Positions 52,584 to 60,523 of a stretch of 64,000 nucleotides of DNA are shown here, piece after piece. The notes under the pieces were generated by a model that saw only the letters and a program-made list of their open reading frames with translations, was not told where the DNA came from and ran no database searches. Position 1 is the stretch's first letter, and each line of letters begins with the position of its first letter. A program made the translations under genes and the position numbers. The stretch is from JAAUTT01 sp963846585 (GTDB taxonomy: Bacteria > Bacteroidota > Bacteroidia > Bacteroidales > JAAUTT01): NCBI GenBank assembly GCA_963846585.1, contig CAWJWO010000001.1:186001-250000 (forward strand), given 5' to 3'.

Positions 52584-53420
52584 TTACAATAATTGAACCT
52601 GAATCCATTGAGAGACTCTGGTCAACTGTGGAGGTTTAGGTTCCATGCGTTGGTTGGATGCATTCTGCAATCTTTCAGCATCAGGTGGCTTTGTCGATTC
52701 AAGTGTTTTTTTATTTAATTTATTAAAATCAATTTCAGGAGTTTCAAAACAAATATCTAATTTTTTATGGTTTTGAATATCAATTCCCGACTTGTTAGTT
52801 TCTTTGTTATATAATGGATATTTAAGAAGATAATAGATATTCTGGCGATCAACTTTTATAGTTGAATAAATTCCGGCATTATTTGCTTCAGGAATACTCA
52901 TTTTTTTCTGATCCTTTGATTTTGGCAAAACTATAACTAAATCCTTTAGCCTTTTTGCAAGAAACTGCTGCAATTCGGCACCTTCAGGTGGTTTACCTTC
53001 TTTTGGAGGTGGCGGTTGCATTTGATAAATGGGGAATTGTACCCCAAGGCTTTTATCATGTGATGAAAGTGGGTCGATCCATACAGTAAGTCCAAAATTC
53101 ATAATCTGCATGCTGATTTCAGGGTCCGATGTAGTAAAATACAAGTAGAGAAATTTATTGTCAATACATGCCCCAAAAGCTGTTTTATTATTGATAATTG
53201 AAATTGTATTATTTTTCCATTCAGCAACATCGCCTGCAACTGAGTTTGACTGACTGCATATTTTACATTCAATCTGCGGCTCTTTGCCTGCATTGGATTT
53301 ATAACCTTCCCCGTTATTCCCGTTTGAACAGGTTGTTGTCAAAACCAGCAACAACAATAACCTGGTATATACTAATATTCCGTATTTGTCGCAAGTAGTA
53401 TGTCGTAAGTCGTAAGTCAT
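52584..53420 (-). CDS. Lipoprotein with carbohydrate-binding-like fold, linked to the MacAB set
   Basis: A 278-residue protein, not assigned to a named family. Leader residues LLLLLVLTTTC form a lipobox, though the start used (MTYDLRHTTCDKYG) is encoded by ACTTACGACTTACGAC repeat words and so is doubtful. The mature part (VAGDVAEWKNNTISIINNKTAFGACIDNKFLYLYFTTSD...FGLTVWIDP) looks like the CBM9/DOMON-type beta-sandwich used to bind ligands. A pro-rich stretch (QMQPPPPKEGKPPEGAE) follows. Its stop is 50 bp before the MacA-like start, so it may serve as a substrate-binding or accessory lipoprotein of the exporter. Confidence 0.72.
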   Translation of the reverse strand: MTYDLRHTTCDKYGILVYTRLLLLLVLTTTCSNGNNGEGYKSNAGKEPQIECKICSQSNSVAGDVAEWKNNTISIINNKTAFGACIDNKFLYLYFTTSDPEISMQIMNFGLTVWIDPLSSHDKSLGVQFPIYQMQPPPPKEGKPPEGAELQQFLAKRLKDLVIVLPKSKDQKKMSIPEANNAGIYSTIKVDRQNIYYLLKYPLYNKETNKSGIDIQNHKKLDICFETPEIDFNKLNKKTLESTKPPDAERLQNASNQRMEPKPPQLTRVSQWIQVQLL

Positions 53421-53505
53421 ATAAATATGTTTATGTGTTTATATGGTTTATATGGTTTATAAGTTTATAATAAGTACATAAACCTTATAAACTTTATAAA
53501 CGCTT
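53403..53505. repeat. ACTTACGAC and GTTTATATGGTTTATA words
   Basis: TCGTAAGTCGTAAGTC at the lipoprotein start, then GTTTATATGGTTTATATGGT words and the complementary CCTTATAAACTTTATAAA, up to the stop of the methyltransferase gene. Confidence 0.7.
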
Positions 53506-55594
53506 AGTTTAGTCTGAATGTAAGTACATATCTCTGAGCAATGGTCTGGTCGAATTTTTCTAAAGTAAATCCATAAAATCCAAGTTGATATATTATTAAT
53601 TCCTTCGTAATATAAGGTCCGTGATATGGTAAAGTATTATCATTTACAGGACCGTTATCCACAACAATAAATGTTCCGCCTTTTTTCAGTACTTTTTTAA
53701 TGCTCTCAATAAATTTTGCCCTGTCAGGTTCCGATGAAACACCATATATTGAATGGTATAATGAACACATGAACACATGATCCACCTGTTTATCCAGGCA
53801 AATATCATTTTCTTTCGATTTTATGGTTTCTATGTTGTTAATTTTCTGATCCTTAATATAGTTATTAATAAACGTCACGTGATCGTCCTTGATGTCTATT
53901 GCATAAACTTTTCCCCTGTCGCCCACTAATTTTGAAAATTTTACTGAATAATATCCTGAACCGCATCCAACATCGGCAACTGATTCACCAGGTTTAAAAT
54001 CAAGGCATTGCATAATCTTACTTGTTTTCTCCCATTCTTCCCTTTTTGGGTTATTAAAAAGAATGAAATCCTCAAGGAATGACCTTCTTGTTCTGCCAAT
54101 TTCCCTGTCTTTTTCAGTTACTTTTTTATTTGATTCATCTTTCTTATCAGCAAACAGTTTATATTTTGATTTGATATAATCTATCAAAAGAGAGTAATTG
54201 TCTTTGCCAAGATAATTAAAATATGCTTTATTCATTGGATCAGATAACATAATTTCCTTTTGATTGCCTGTCGCGGCAATATATTCACAAAACCATTGAA
54301 TAGCAGTATACTCGCCTCCAAAGTTTTCTGAAGGTATTAACTTGTTATAGGCTTTTATTGCATCATTTGCAGCTTCAGGGTCATTTTTTTCTATAGCATT
54401 CAAAGCTAATTTGGCTGCTGCAATGCCTTCATCGGTAATATCATAAGAATCCAGGCTACCGATATGGATAATTGAATTGCCTGAAGTTATATCCAGGACG
54501 CAACTCTGGTTACTGTTATTTTTCTTAAGTGCTGAAAATTCAGGTAACTTATGAGGATGGTGTTTGAAAATTAATACATAGCGTTGTGGTGTTACCTGAA
54601 CATATTTAATAAATTCAAAACCGTGAAATGCTAACTGAGCAATAGCTAACTCTTTAGTGAGGTAGCAATTATTAAGTTCTTTACCATTATAATATGAATT
54701 GTCAGCAATTACAAGGTAACCATCTTTTTTCAGGGAACGTTTCAAGGTATTAAGAAATGCAGTACGGTCGCCTTCCCTCGACCACCCGTATATTATATGA
54801 TAGACAGAACACATGAATGCAACATCAGAAGTATCCTTCACAGAAATATCCGAAGTTTTTGATACAACAGGTATTATATTTTTTATTCCAAAGGTTTTAA
54901 CAATCTGATTTAAATATTTAATATATGGCTCCTGTGTATCTATCGAATAAACTTTTCCTTTATCCCCTACTATCTTTGAAAAAAGGTTTGAATAATATCC
55001 GAATCCACATCCGATATCAAGTATTCTGTCTCCTTTCTTTAAAGGTATAAGTTTGATAATTTCATTGGTATTTTCCCAGTCATTACGAAGCGGATTATTA
55101 AAAACCAATAAATCTTCCAAAAAAGTACGTCGTTGTAAATGAATTTCAGGATTATCGGGAGTATAATCATTGATTTTATACTTACGTTGCAGGTAATCTT
55201 TAAGGTTTATATAATTACTATCAGAAAAATAGTGAAACAAATCCCGGTTAAAATAATCTGTAATTAATTTTTTCTTTTCAATATCAGAGGCTATAATGCA
55301 TTCACAAAGCCATTTTAAAGATCCATAGTCGTCAGTACTGCTTTCATACTTCAATAATGAATCGCATAAAATAATTGCTTTTTTTGCTGCTTCCTTATTA
55401 TTGTCACTGATTGCCTTCCATATGAGTTCTGCTACTCTTTTTCCGTTTTCAAGGTGTGGATGTGGGTCAGTTCCTATTCTCATAAGAGATTCTTTACCTG
55501 TTATATATAATTTAATGGCATTTTTATCTATATCGGCTGAAATAAATAAAAAGATTATTGCAGGTAAAAAAACATGTAAAAGTTTAGTTTTCAT
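53504..55594 (-). CDS. Exported tandem SAM-dependent methyltransferase-like protein
   Basis: A 696-residue protein with a putative signal peptide (MKTKLLHVFLPAIIFLFISADIDK) and an internal duplication. Each half (about residues 30-340 and 370-696) has an alpha-helical front part and a class I methyltransferase domain. Motif I is ILDIGCGFGYYSNLFSKIVGDKGKVYSID in the first half and VADVGCGSGYYSVKFSKLVGDRGKVYAID in the second, with VAFMCSVYHIIYG and VFMCSLYHSIYG downstream. SAM is normally cytosolic, so the export signal is odd. It lies 55 bp after the HemN-like gene and probably belongs to the same cassette. Substrate unknown. Confidence 0.85.
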   Translation of the reverse strand: MKTKLLHVFLPAIIFLFISADIDKNAIKLYITGKESLMRIGTDPHPHLENGKRVAELIWKAISDNNKEAAKKAIILCDSLLKYESSTDDYGSLKWLCECIIASDIEKKKLITDYFNRDLFHYFSDSNYINLKDYLQRKYKINDYTPDNPEIHLQRRTFLEDLLVFNNPLRNDWENTNEIIKLIPLKKGDRILDIGCGFGYYSNLFSKIVGDKGKVYSIDTQEPYIKYLNQIVKTFGIKNIIPVVSKTSDISVKDTSDVAFMCSVYHIIYGWSREGDRTAFLNTLKRSLKKDGYLVIADNSYYNGKELNNCYLTKELAIAQLAFHGFEFIKYVQVTPQRYVLIFKHHPHKLPEFSALKKNNSNQSCVLDITSGNSIIHIGSLDSYDITDEGIAAAKLALNAIEKNDPEAANDAIKAYNKLIPSENFGGEYTAIQWFCEYIAATGNQKEIMLSDPMNKAYFNYLGKDNYSLLIDYIKSKYKLFADKKDESNKKVTEKDREIGRTRRSFLEDFILFNNPKREEWEKTSKIMQCLDFKPGESVADVGCGSGYYSVKFSKLVGDRGKVYAIDIKDDHVTFINNYIKDQKINNIETIKSKENDICLDKQVDHVFMCSLYHSIYGVSSEPDRAKFIESIKKVLKKGGTFIVVDNGPVNDNTLPYHGPYITKELIIYQLGFYGFTLEKFDQTIAQRYVLTFRLN

Positions 55595-55649
55595 TCTTTT
55601 GAAATTAATGGAGCAGGTTTATCAGTATCAATAATAAAATTTAAAGGGA

Positions 55650-57076
55650 TTAATTATATGGATTTAATTTTCCATCGCAATATTCAGGTTTTGGAAAAGG
55701 AATATAATTTTTTTCATAAAACTGCTGAACAACCTCGTCAGCAAAAAATGCACCTTTGGGAGTAAGTTCTATTTTATTTGTATCTTCGGTAATTAACTGG
55801 TATTGCTTAAGCATATCAAACTTTTCTTTAAATACATCAGTAACCTGATACCCATTTAATTTTTCGAAAGTTTTTTTTCTTATAAAATAATTTTTAAGAG
55901 GAAGAATTATCGACCATCGTTTCTGTTGCTCCGGAGTCCTTACTATTCCACGGTTAAGTGGCAGTATTCCATTTCAATTTTATTATAATAATCTTCAAAA
56001 TATTGTGTATTTAGTACAAACCTGTCATGTAAGCTACTAAAGGCTGTAAGTCCAAATCCAATTTGATCAAGTAATTGACAACACTGGTTATATGCATAAT
56101 GTGAAATGTCCGAACGTTTTTTTGTAAATACGCGACGTAAGTTTTCAGTATAACCATGTTCGGCAAACATCTCTATAGCAATTTGTTTCATCATAATAGA
56201 AACATCCGGGGCAAGGAGTTCATCAGGATGGTAACGAAGAAATTTTTTAATTGTACCTTCCTGGTCTCCATAAGGTTCAACTTTTAACCGATAAAGCTGA
56301 ATTTCAGGAACATCAAGAGAAATGGCCGATTCAACAACATCAATCCAGTTATCAATTGTTTGTCCGGGATGGCCAAAAATGAATTCTATATTAATTTTAA
56401 ATCCTGCTTTTTTGGAGTTTTCAACTGATTCAACGGCAGTTTGAACATTGTGGGAACGGTTCATCCGTTTTAAAATATTGTCATCCAGTGACTGTACTCC
56501 GATAGTAAGTCGATCTACACCATAATCACGTAATATTTTAAGCCTTTCCAAACCAACCGGTCCAACTAATGTAGATGGATCGACATCATAATTAAACTGG
56601 GTACATTTTTCAAAATCAACTCTTTTTGAAAAAAAATCAAGAAACCTTTTTAATTGAGGTATAGTCAAATCAGTGGGAGTACCTCCCCCGACTAAAATTG
56701 ACCTGGCCCTTATTTTATTTATATTAAGTACATTCATATAAATATCCATCTCCTTTTCAAGAGCTGTGAGATATTCATCTTTTTTTGCATCGGATGCTTT
56801 ATAAAGAGAAGGGTAATGGCAGAAAAGGCATCTGTTGGAACAGAAAGGTATATGAACATATATATCCAAAAGCCCATTTTGAGGGAGAGAATATGATTTA
56901 AACATATCCTTCTGGCTGATTTCGGAATACATGGTAATGGGAGGATAATGTACTCCAGAGGCAGCAAAATCGCCATGTACCGGTATCATTCCTTCATTTT
57001 GAAAAAAATGACACTCATCTAACCTACTGGTAGAATGATCAATTAAAACCTTGTTCTTATCAATTGTACTTTCCAT
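55650..57076 (-). pseudogene. HemN-like radical SAM protein, frameshifted near its C terminus
   Basis: The intact upstream frame (55943-57076, 377 residues) has the HemN-like 4Fe-4S motif YVHIPFCSNRCLFCHYPSLY (CxxxCxxC), VGGGTPTDLTIPQLKRFL, TIGVQSLDDNILKRMNRSHN and FGHPGQTIDNWIDV. It ends early at KIEMEYCHLTVE. In another frame the sequence continues without a stop to 55650 with a typical HemN C-terminal segment (ILPLNRGIVRTPEQQKRWSIILPLKN...KIELTPKGAFFADEVVQQFYEKN). Adding one A (TTT to TTTT at 55972-55974 on the plus strand) restores KIENGILPLNRG and a 475-residue protein. So this is a real frameshift or a sequencing error. Such proteins include coproporphyrinogen dehydrogenases and HemN-like methyltransferases; the role here is unknown. 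Confidence 0.85.
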
Positions 57077-58103
57077 AAAGTGGTTCCATTGAAAGGGTTA
57101 AGTTTGCTTTAGCTACAATATCCTCAAAATGTTGCGATTGTGGTGTAACTCTTTTTAATGAATATATAGGGAAAAAATCTTTTACTTCCCGCGGTGTGCC
57201 ATCATGAATAGTTACAGTATTGGCTCCTGCCATCAGTCCCATTAATTGTCCGCCTTTTTGGGCCTTATCAAGCGAACTGGTTGTAGGCATTAAACGGTTA
57301 GGATTCATTATGCGCATAAGAGCCATAGTATTCAGGGTCAATCTTATATCCCCCAATGGCTCATCTTTATAAACAGACCCTTCGGCTGGAATAAACACAG
57401 TAGAGCTATTCATTGAAAGATTATACTGATGCATTAATAACAAATCGTTTACAATATCGGTAATGGATTGACCGGGAAGCCCGACAATATTGCCAGATCC
57501 CAGCTTAAATCCTGCTTCTAAAATGTAATTCATGCATTTTAGCCTGTTTTGCAATGTATCGTGTGGTTTCGCATTCCTGTATATAACCGGGTTTGAGGTC
57601 TCAAATTTAATGACATATCTGTCGGCACCTGCAGTACGCAATTGTAAATATTGCTGTCTGCTAAGGTTGCCAAGGCATAATATTATTATACAGTCCTTTG
57701 ATCGGTTTTTAATATTTTCTATACAACGGCTTAGCATATTAATATACTCATGGCTGTTATCCTCGCCTGACTGTAACAGGATAACCCTTCTCCCGTGATT
57801 ATAAAGGTAATCCATTAAAGAAATCAGTGTCTTTTCATTGATAGTAAATTCCTGAATTGACATTTTTTCTCCCATAGAACAATAATTGCAGCCTTGTTTG
57901 CATTTATTCGATATTTCAATAACACTGCGGACTTCAACTTCATTATTAGGAAATGCTATTTCACGCTTTTCACAGGCTAACTTAAAAAGTTCCTTTTGTA
58001 TTTCTTTATCGAAATTTAAGGCTTGTTCAAGAATTTCACGTTCGAAAATCCCTTTACGTAAATAATCAAGAACATCAGAATAGTTTAAGGTATTATTATT
58101 CAA
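57060..58103 (-). CDS. Radical SAM protein of the BioB/HydE type, start codon cut off by an IS
   Basis: A 347-residue radical SAM enzyme with CKQGCNYC (CxxxCxxC) near residue 70 and a BATS-type C-terminal domain (RLMPTTSSLDKAQKGGQLMGLMAGANTVTIHDGTPREVKDFFPIYS), most like HydE/biotin synthase-type proteins. The first codon of the present frame is a TTG belonging to the IS terminal repeat. Before insertion the gene read ATG ATT then AAT AAT AAT ACC; the ATG now lies at 59812-59814, 1.7 kb away. Translation could still begin at the IS-borne TTG. It overlaps the HemN-like gene by 17 bp, so the two were coupled. Confidence 0.85.
   Translation of the reverse strand: MNNNTLNYSDVLDYLRKGIFEREILEQALNFDKEIQKELFKLACEKREIAFPNNEVEVRSVIEISNKCKQGCNYCSMGEKMSIQEFTINEKTLISLMDYLYNHGRRVILLQSGEDNSHEYINMLSRCIENIKNRSKDCIIILCLGNLSRQQYLQLRTAGADRYVIKFETSNPVIYRNAKPHDTLQNRLKCMNYILEAGFKLGSGNIVGLPGQSITDIVNDLLLMHQYNLSMNSSTVFIPAEGSVYKDEPLGDIRLTLNTMALMRIMNPNRLMPTTSSLDKAQKGGQLMGLMAGANTVTIHDGTPREVKDFFPIYSLKRVTPQSQHFEDIVAKANLTLSMEPLYGKYN
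58091..58100. repeat. Target-site duplication, left copy
   Basis: TATTATTATT immediately before the left inverted repeat, identical to 59799-59808. Confidence 0.9.
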
Positions 58104-58118
58104 TGTCGTTTATTTAAG

Positions 58119-59294
58119 CTATAATGGTTTATAATTCATATGATATAGTTTCTTAGGTCGTTTCTTTCTTTCATTCTTTCTTCCAGGGCGTACGATTTCT
58201 TTAGTTTGGCTTACAACAGAATCAAATGCGGCAATAGCTTTTTTTACAAGTTTTTTCAAAAACAGCCCTACACTCATACTCATCAACATAGCCAAAGCTC
58301 CTGTACGATTTATTTTTTGCTGATGTTTCAGACCCGCTTCCTGACTTTCACGTTTTACACGTTCTTCAATCGGGAAAGCCAATACTGCACTTAAACTCAT
58401 CATGAAAATTTTTGCGAAAAAATCCTGTTTAACAGCTAAGGCCGTTTTACCAGAAAATTTTTCAACTTCTGCCCTGACTTTAAAAAGTTTATAACTTTCC
58501 TCAATAGTCCAACGGAAGTGATATAGTTCAGCCATATCTTCATGTGGGAACTTCTCCATATCAGTTAATGAAGTACATAATACTTCCTTTTCGCCGTTCT
58601 CAAGTTCTATACAAATCAAACGACATTTGATATGTTTGTCAATCATCCTGGGATAGTCTTTTAACAGGTCCCTGTCTTTCTTTGGTAACTTGAAGTTTAC
58701 TATCCTCTCTTTTTCACCGCTCTCCATAAAATCTTTCACGGATAGCCACCAGTCTTCCTTCATTCGAATACAAAACCAAATACCTTTGGCCATTAACTGG
58801 AATAGGAGCGCTATACTTGGATAACCTCTGTCAAGTAACAGTAAATCTCCCGGATTGATTTTTTTAAGGTGCTTGTATAACAATTCCCGTTCGCTTGAAG
58901 CATATGAAGCAATTTGAGCGTCAAGTGTTAGAAGATTTAGACAATCGTATAAACACGAGCCCAAAGCTAATGACCTTTTACTGTCAGCATTGGGACCAAA
59001 ACTATGTTCACCAAACTCTTCAATGATACTTTTGTGATTTGGCAGAACCAATCTGGTTCCATCAATAGATAATAAACGCATTTTGTTCCAAACCAAATAA
59101 GGTGCTTCAGTGTAAAATGTTTGGTTGACATTCGCATTTAATTCGACAAAAGCCTCTGGTTTGAGTTTTGCACGTGCCCTACTTACAGCGCCTTTGGTAG
59201 CAATCCGAATATTGAATTCACTTCCCGTTGCTTCTTTATAAAAATTATCAAGTTCTCGCTGAAGAGAACTTTTTACCCCTCTGCTTATAAACAC
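58119..59294 (-). CDS. IS4-family transposase, N-terminal part frameshifted
   Basis: Frame of 391 residues beginning at a GTG. The DDE residues are visible in LLSIDGTRLVLPNH and LLLLDRGYPSIALLF, and the IS4 YREK signature is complete in YHFRWTIEESYKLFK (Y-2-R-3-E-6-K). The frame stays open upstream to 59498 and there encodes NVTQLLEDEEYHCRSKNGFPGAFTRDRKLNIKQLIV, which looks like the true N-terminal region, but has no in-frame ATG. ATGs at 59446 and 59425 lie in the next frame. One extra A in the run at 59409-59413 would join them as MNFVKKSITNVTQLL, giving 435 residues. So it is either inactive or carries a sequencing error. Confidence 0.85.
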   Translation of the reverse strand: MFISRGVKSSLQRELDNFYKEATGSEFNIRIATKGAVSRARAKLKPEAFVELNANVNQTFYTEAPYLVWNKMRLLSIDGTRLVLPNHKSIIEEFGEHSFGPNADSKRSLALGSCLYDCLNLLTLDAQIASYASSERELLYKHLKKINPGDLLLLDRGYPSIALLFQLMAKGIWFCIRMKEDWWLSVKDFMESGEKERIVNFKLPKKDRDLLKDYPRMIDKHIKCRLICIELENGEKEVLCTSLTDMEKFPHEDMAELYHFRWTIEESYKLFKVRAEVEKFSGKTALAVKQDFFAKIFMMSLSAVLAFPIEERVKRESQEAGLKHQQKINRTGALAMLMSMSVGLFLKKLVKKAIAAFDSVVSQTKEIVRPGRKNERKKRPKKLYHMNYKPL

Positions 59295-59574
59295 AATTAA
59301 TTGCTTGATATTTAGTTTCCTGTCACGAGTGAATGCCCCTGGAAAGCCGTTTTTGGAACGGCAGTGATATTCTTCATCTTCAAGTAATTGAGTTACGTTT
59401 GTAATTGATTTTTCACGAAATTCATTGTTTTTACAGGCTTTACCATTGAGGCCTATATACCCCTGTAAGATAATAAATATCTTCCTATTGAAACTATTTC
59501 AAAGAACTTTTTTTACCTTTATTCCTTAAATAACGTAAGTTCGATATAAGTGTAAACATTTTATTTACAATTAT

Positions 59575-59610
59575 TTAACCCCAACCCCTTAAAAAGGGGC
59601 CATAACTGTA
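59575..59610 (-). repeat. AGCCCC...GGGGTTGGGGTT palindromic repeat, copy 3 (inside the IS)
   Basis: Reverse complement of the copy at 40827, with the core CCCCTTAAAAAGGGG. Faces copy 2 (59706-59739) across about 95 bp, so the pair forms one larger inverted repeat. Confidence 0.7.
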
Positions 59611-59705
59611 TTTTGATTATTAGCTCAATTTCTTAAAAAAGTCACTATTTTTTAATTTATAACCCAACTAATACTAAATAAACAAATATACCTTGAGAAG
59701 ATATA

Positions 59706-59739
59706 AGTTATAGCCCCTTCTCAAGGGGTTGGGGTTAAG
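59706..59739 (+). repeat. AGCCCC...GGGGTTGGGGTT palindromic repeat, copy 2 (inside the IS)
   Basis: AGTTATAGCCCCTTCTCAAG continues with GGGTTGGGGTTAAG. Same family as the copy upstream of the metal efflux operon. Confidence 0.7.
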
Positions 59740-59798
59740 AACATTACAGTGTAATATCTATTACTTAAAGCGAATTTGACCTTAAGTAAACGACATTG

Positions 59799-59808
59799 TA
59801 TTATTATT
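59799..59808. repeat. Target-site duplication, right copy
   Basis: TATTATTATT directly after the right inverted repeat. Confidence 0.9.
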
Positions 59809-59811
59809 AAT

Positions 59812-59814
59812 CAT
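59812..59814 (-). other. Displaced original start codon of the radical SAM gene
   Basis: On the minus strand ATG ATT precedes the duplicated target. Removing the IS and one target copy gives ATG-ATT-AAT-AAT-AAT-ACC, in frame with the gene body at 57060-58100. Confidence 0.8.
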
Positions 59815-59902
59815 TTTTCTATTAATTTATAAAAATGCAAATTTACTATTGTATATATACGTTAATTTTAATAGTAAGTTTACACGTTTATATATATAAC
59901 AT

Positions 59903-59923
59903 GCCCTCCAAATAATGGAGGGC
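59903..59923. other. Strong hairpin (GCCCTCCA/TGGAGGGC)
   Basis: Perfect 8-bp stem with an AATAA loop, 37 bp past the stop of the minus-strand lipoprotein's downstream neighbour region. No T tract on either side, so it is not a canonical terminator. Confidence 0.45.
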
Positions 59924-59960
59924 TGAGAGGATTAAGTTCTAAATAATAAGAATTATATCT

Positions 59961-60443
59961 TTATTTTATCTTATTTAATGAATATGTTACACCAACAGTA
60001 GTATCTTTTAATTCAGCCATTACTGAATGAGAATTACCTAAAGAAAAATTTTGAGAGTACGGTGCTTGTTTGAACGAACTTAAAGATGTACTATTTTGGG
60101 TAATTCTAAATGATGATGTAGGTTCAAATTTTATAATACTATCCGTTACATCTGACTTAATACCCCAGTTTCCATTCGAAACCTGATAGGTTGTTTGTAG
60201 TGACTGGTTGGAGGGTAGTCCATATAACGTATCAATGTAAGTATTAGATTTTAAAGTCAATACTCGAGTAAAAGTTGTAACAAAACCTCCATTTGGGTCT
60301 GTACCACTATATTGGCCTTCCCAGGTGCCAACCATATAACTGGGGTTGTTTGAAGAAGAAGTAGTGTCTTTCTTACAATTAGTTAATATCACTGCCATCG
60401 AGCAAACGATTGTTAAAAATAAAATTCCAATTAGCTTTTTCAT
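59961..60443 (-). CDS. Small uncharacterised lipoprotein (lipocalin-like)
   Basis: A 160-residue protein with a lipoprotein signal (MKKLIGILFLTIVCSMAVILTNC, then KKD). The mature part (MVGTWEGQYSGTDPNGGFVTTFTRVLTLKSNTYIDTLYG..., YQVSNGNWGIKSDVTDSIIKFEPTS) has the strand pattern of small lipocalin-like domains common in Bacteroidota. No partner gene is obvious. Function unknown. Confidence 0.78.
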   Translation of the reverse strand: MKKLIGILFLTIVCSMAVILTNCKKDTTSSSNNPSYMVGTWEGQYSGTDPNGGFVTTFTRVLTLKSNTYIDTLYGLPSNQSLQTTYQVSNGNWGIKSDVTDSIIKFEPTSSFRITQNSTSLSSFKQAPYSQNFSLGNSHSVMAELKDTTVGVTYSLNKIK

Positions 60444-60523
60444 AGTCTCTGTTTTTAGATTAATTGATTAATTGTTTAATTGATTAATTATGTAAAAATA
60501 ATAATTTTTTTAAAGGAAATAAA

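Larger units (their letters stand above)
58101..59798. mobile_element. IS4-family insertion sequence (1698 bp)
   Basis: Terminal inverted repeats CAATGTCGTTTATTTAAG (58101-58118) and CTTAAGTAAACGACATTG (59781-59798), 17 of 18 paired. Direct repeats TATTATTATT flank it at 58091-58100 and 59799-59808, a 10-bp target duplication as expected for the IS4 group. It holds one transposase gene and about 300 bp of non-coding DNA, in which an inverted pair of CCCC/GGGG palindromes lies (59575-59739). It separates a radical SAM gene from its start codon. Confidence 0.93.
59295..59960. other. IS4 right part plus flanking gap (666 bp without an intact gene)
   Basis: 59295-59446 is the missing transposase N-terminal coding region; 59447-59570 is AT-rich with no ORF; 59575-59739 is an inverted pair of CCCC/GGGG repeats; 59781-59798 is the right terminal repeat. 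Next come the right target copy and the displaced start codon. A strong hairpin lies at 59903-59923. The radical SAM operon's original promoter should be between 59815 and 59960. Confidence 0.6.
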
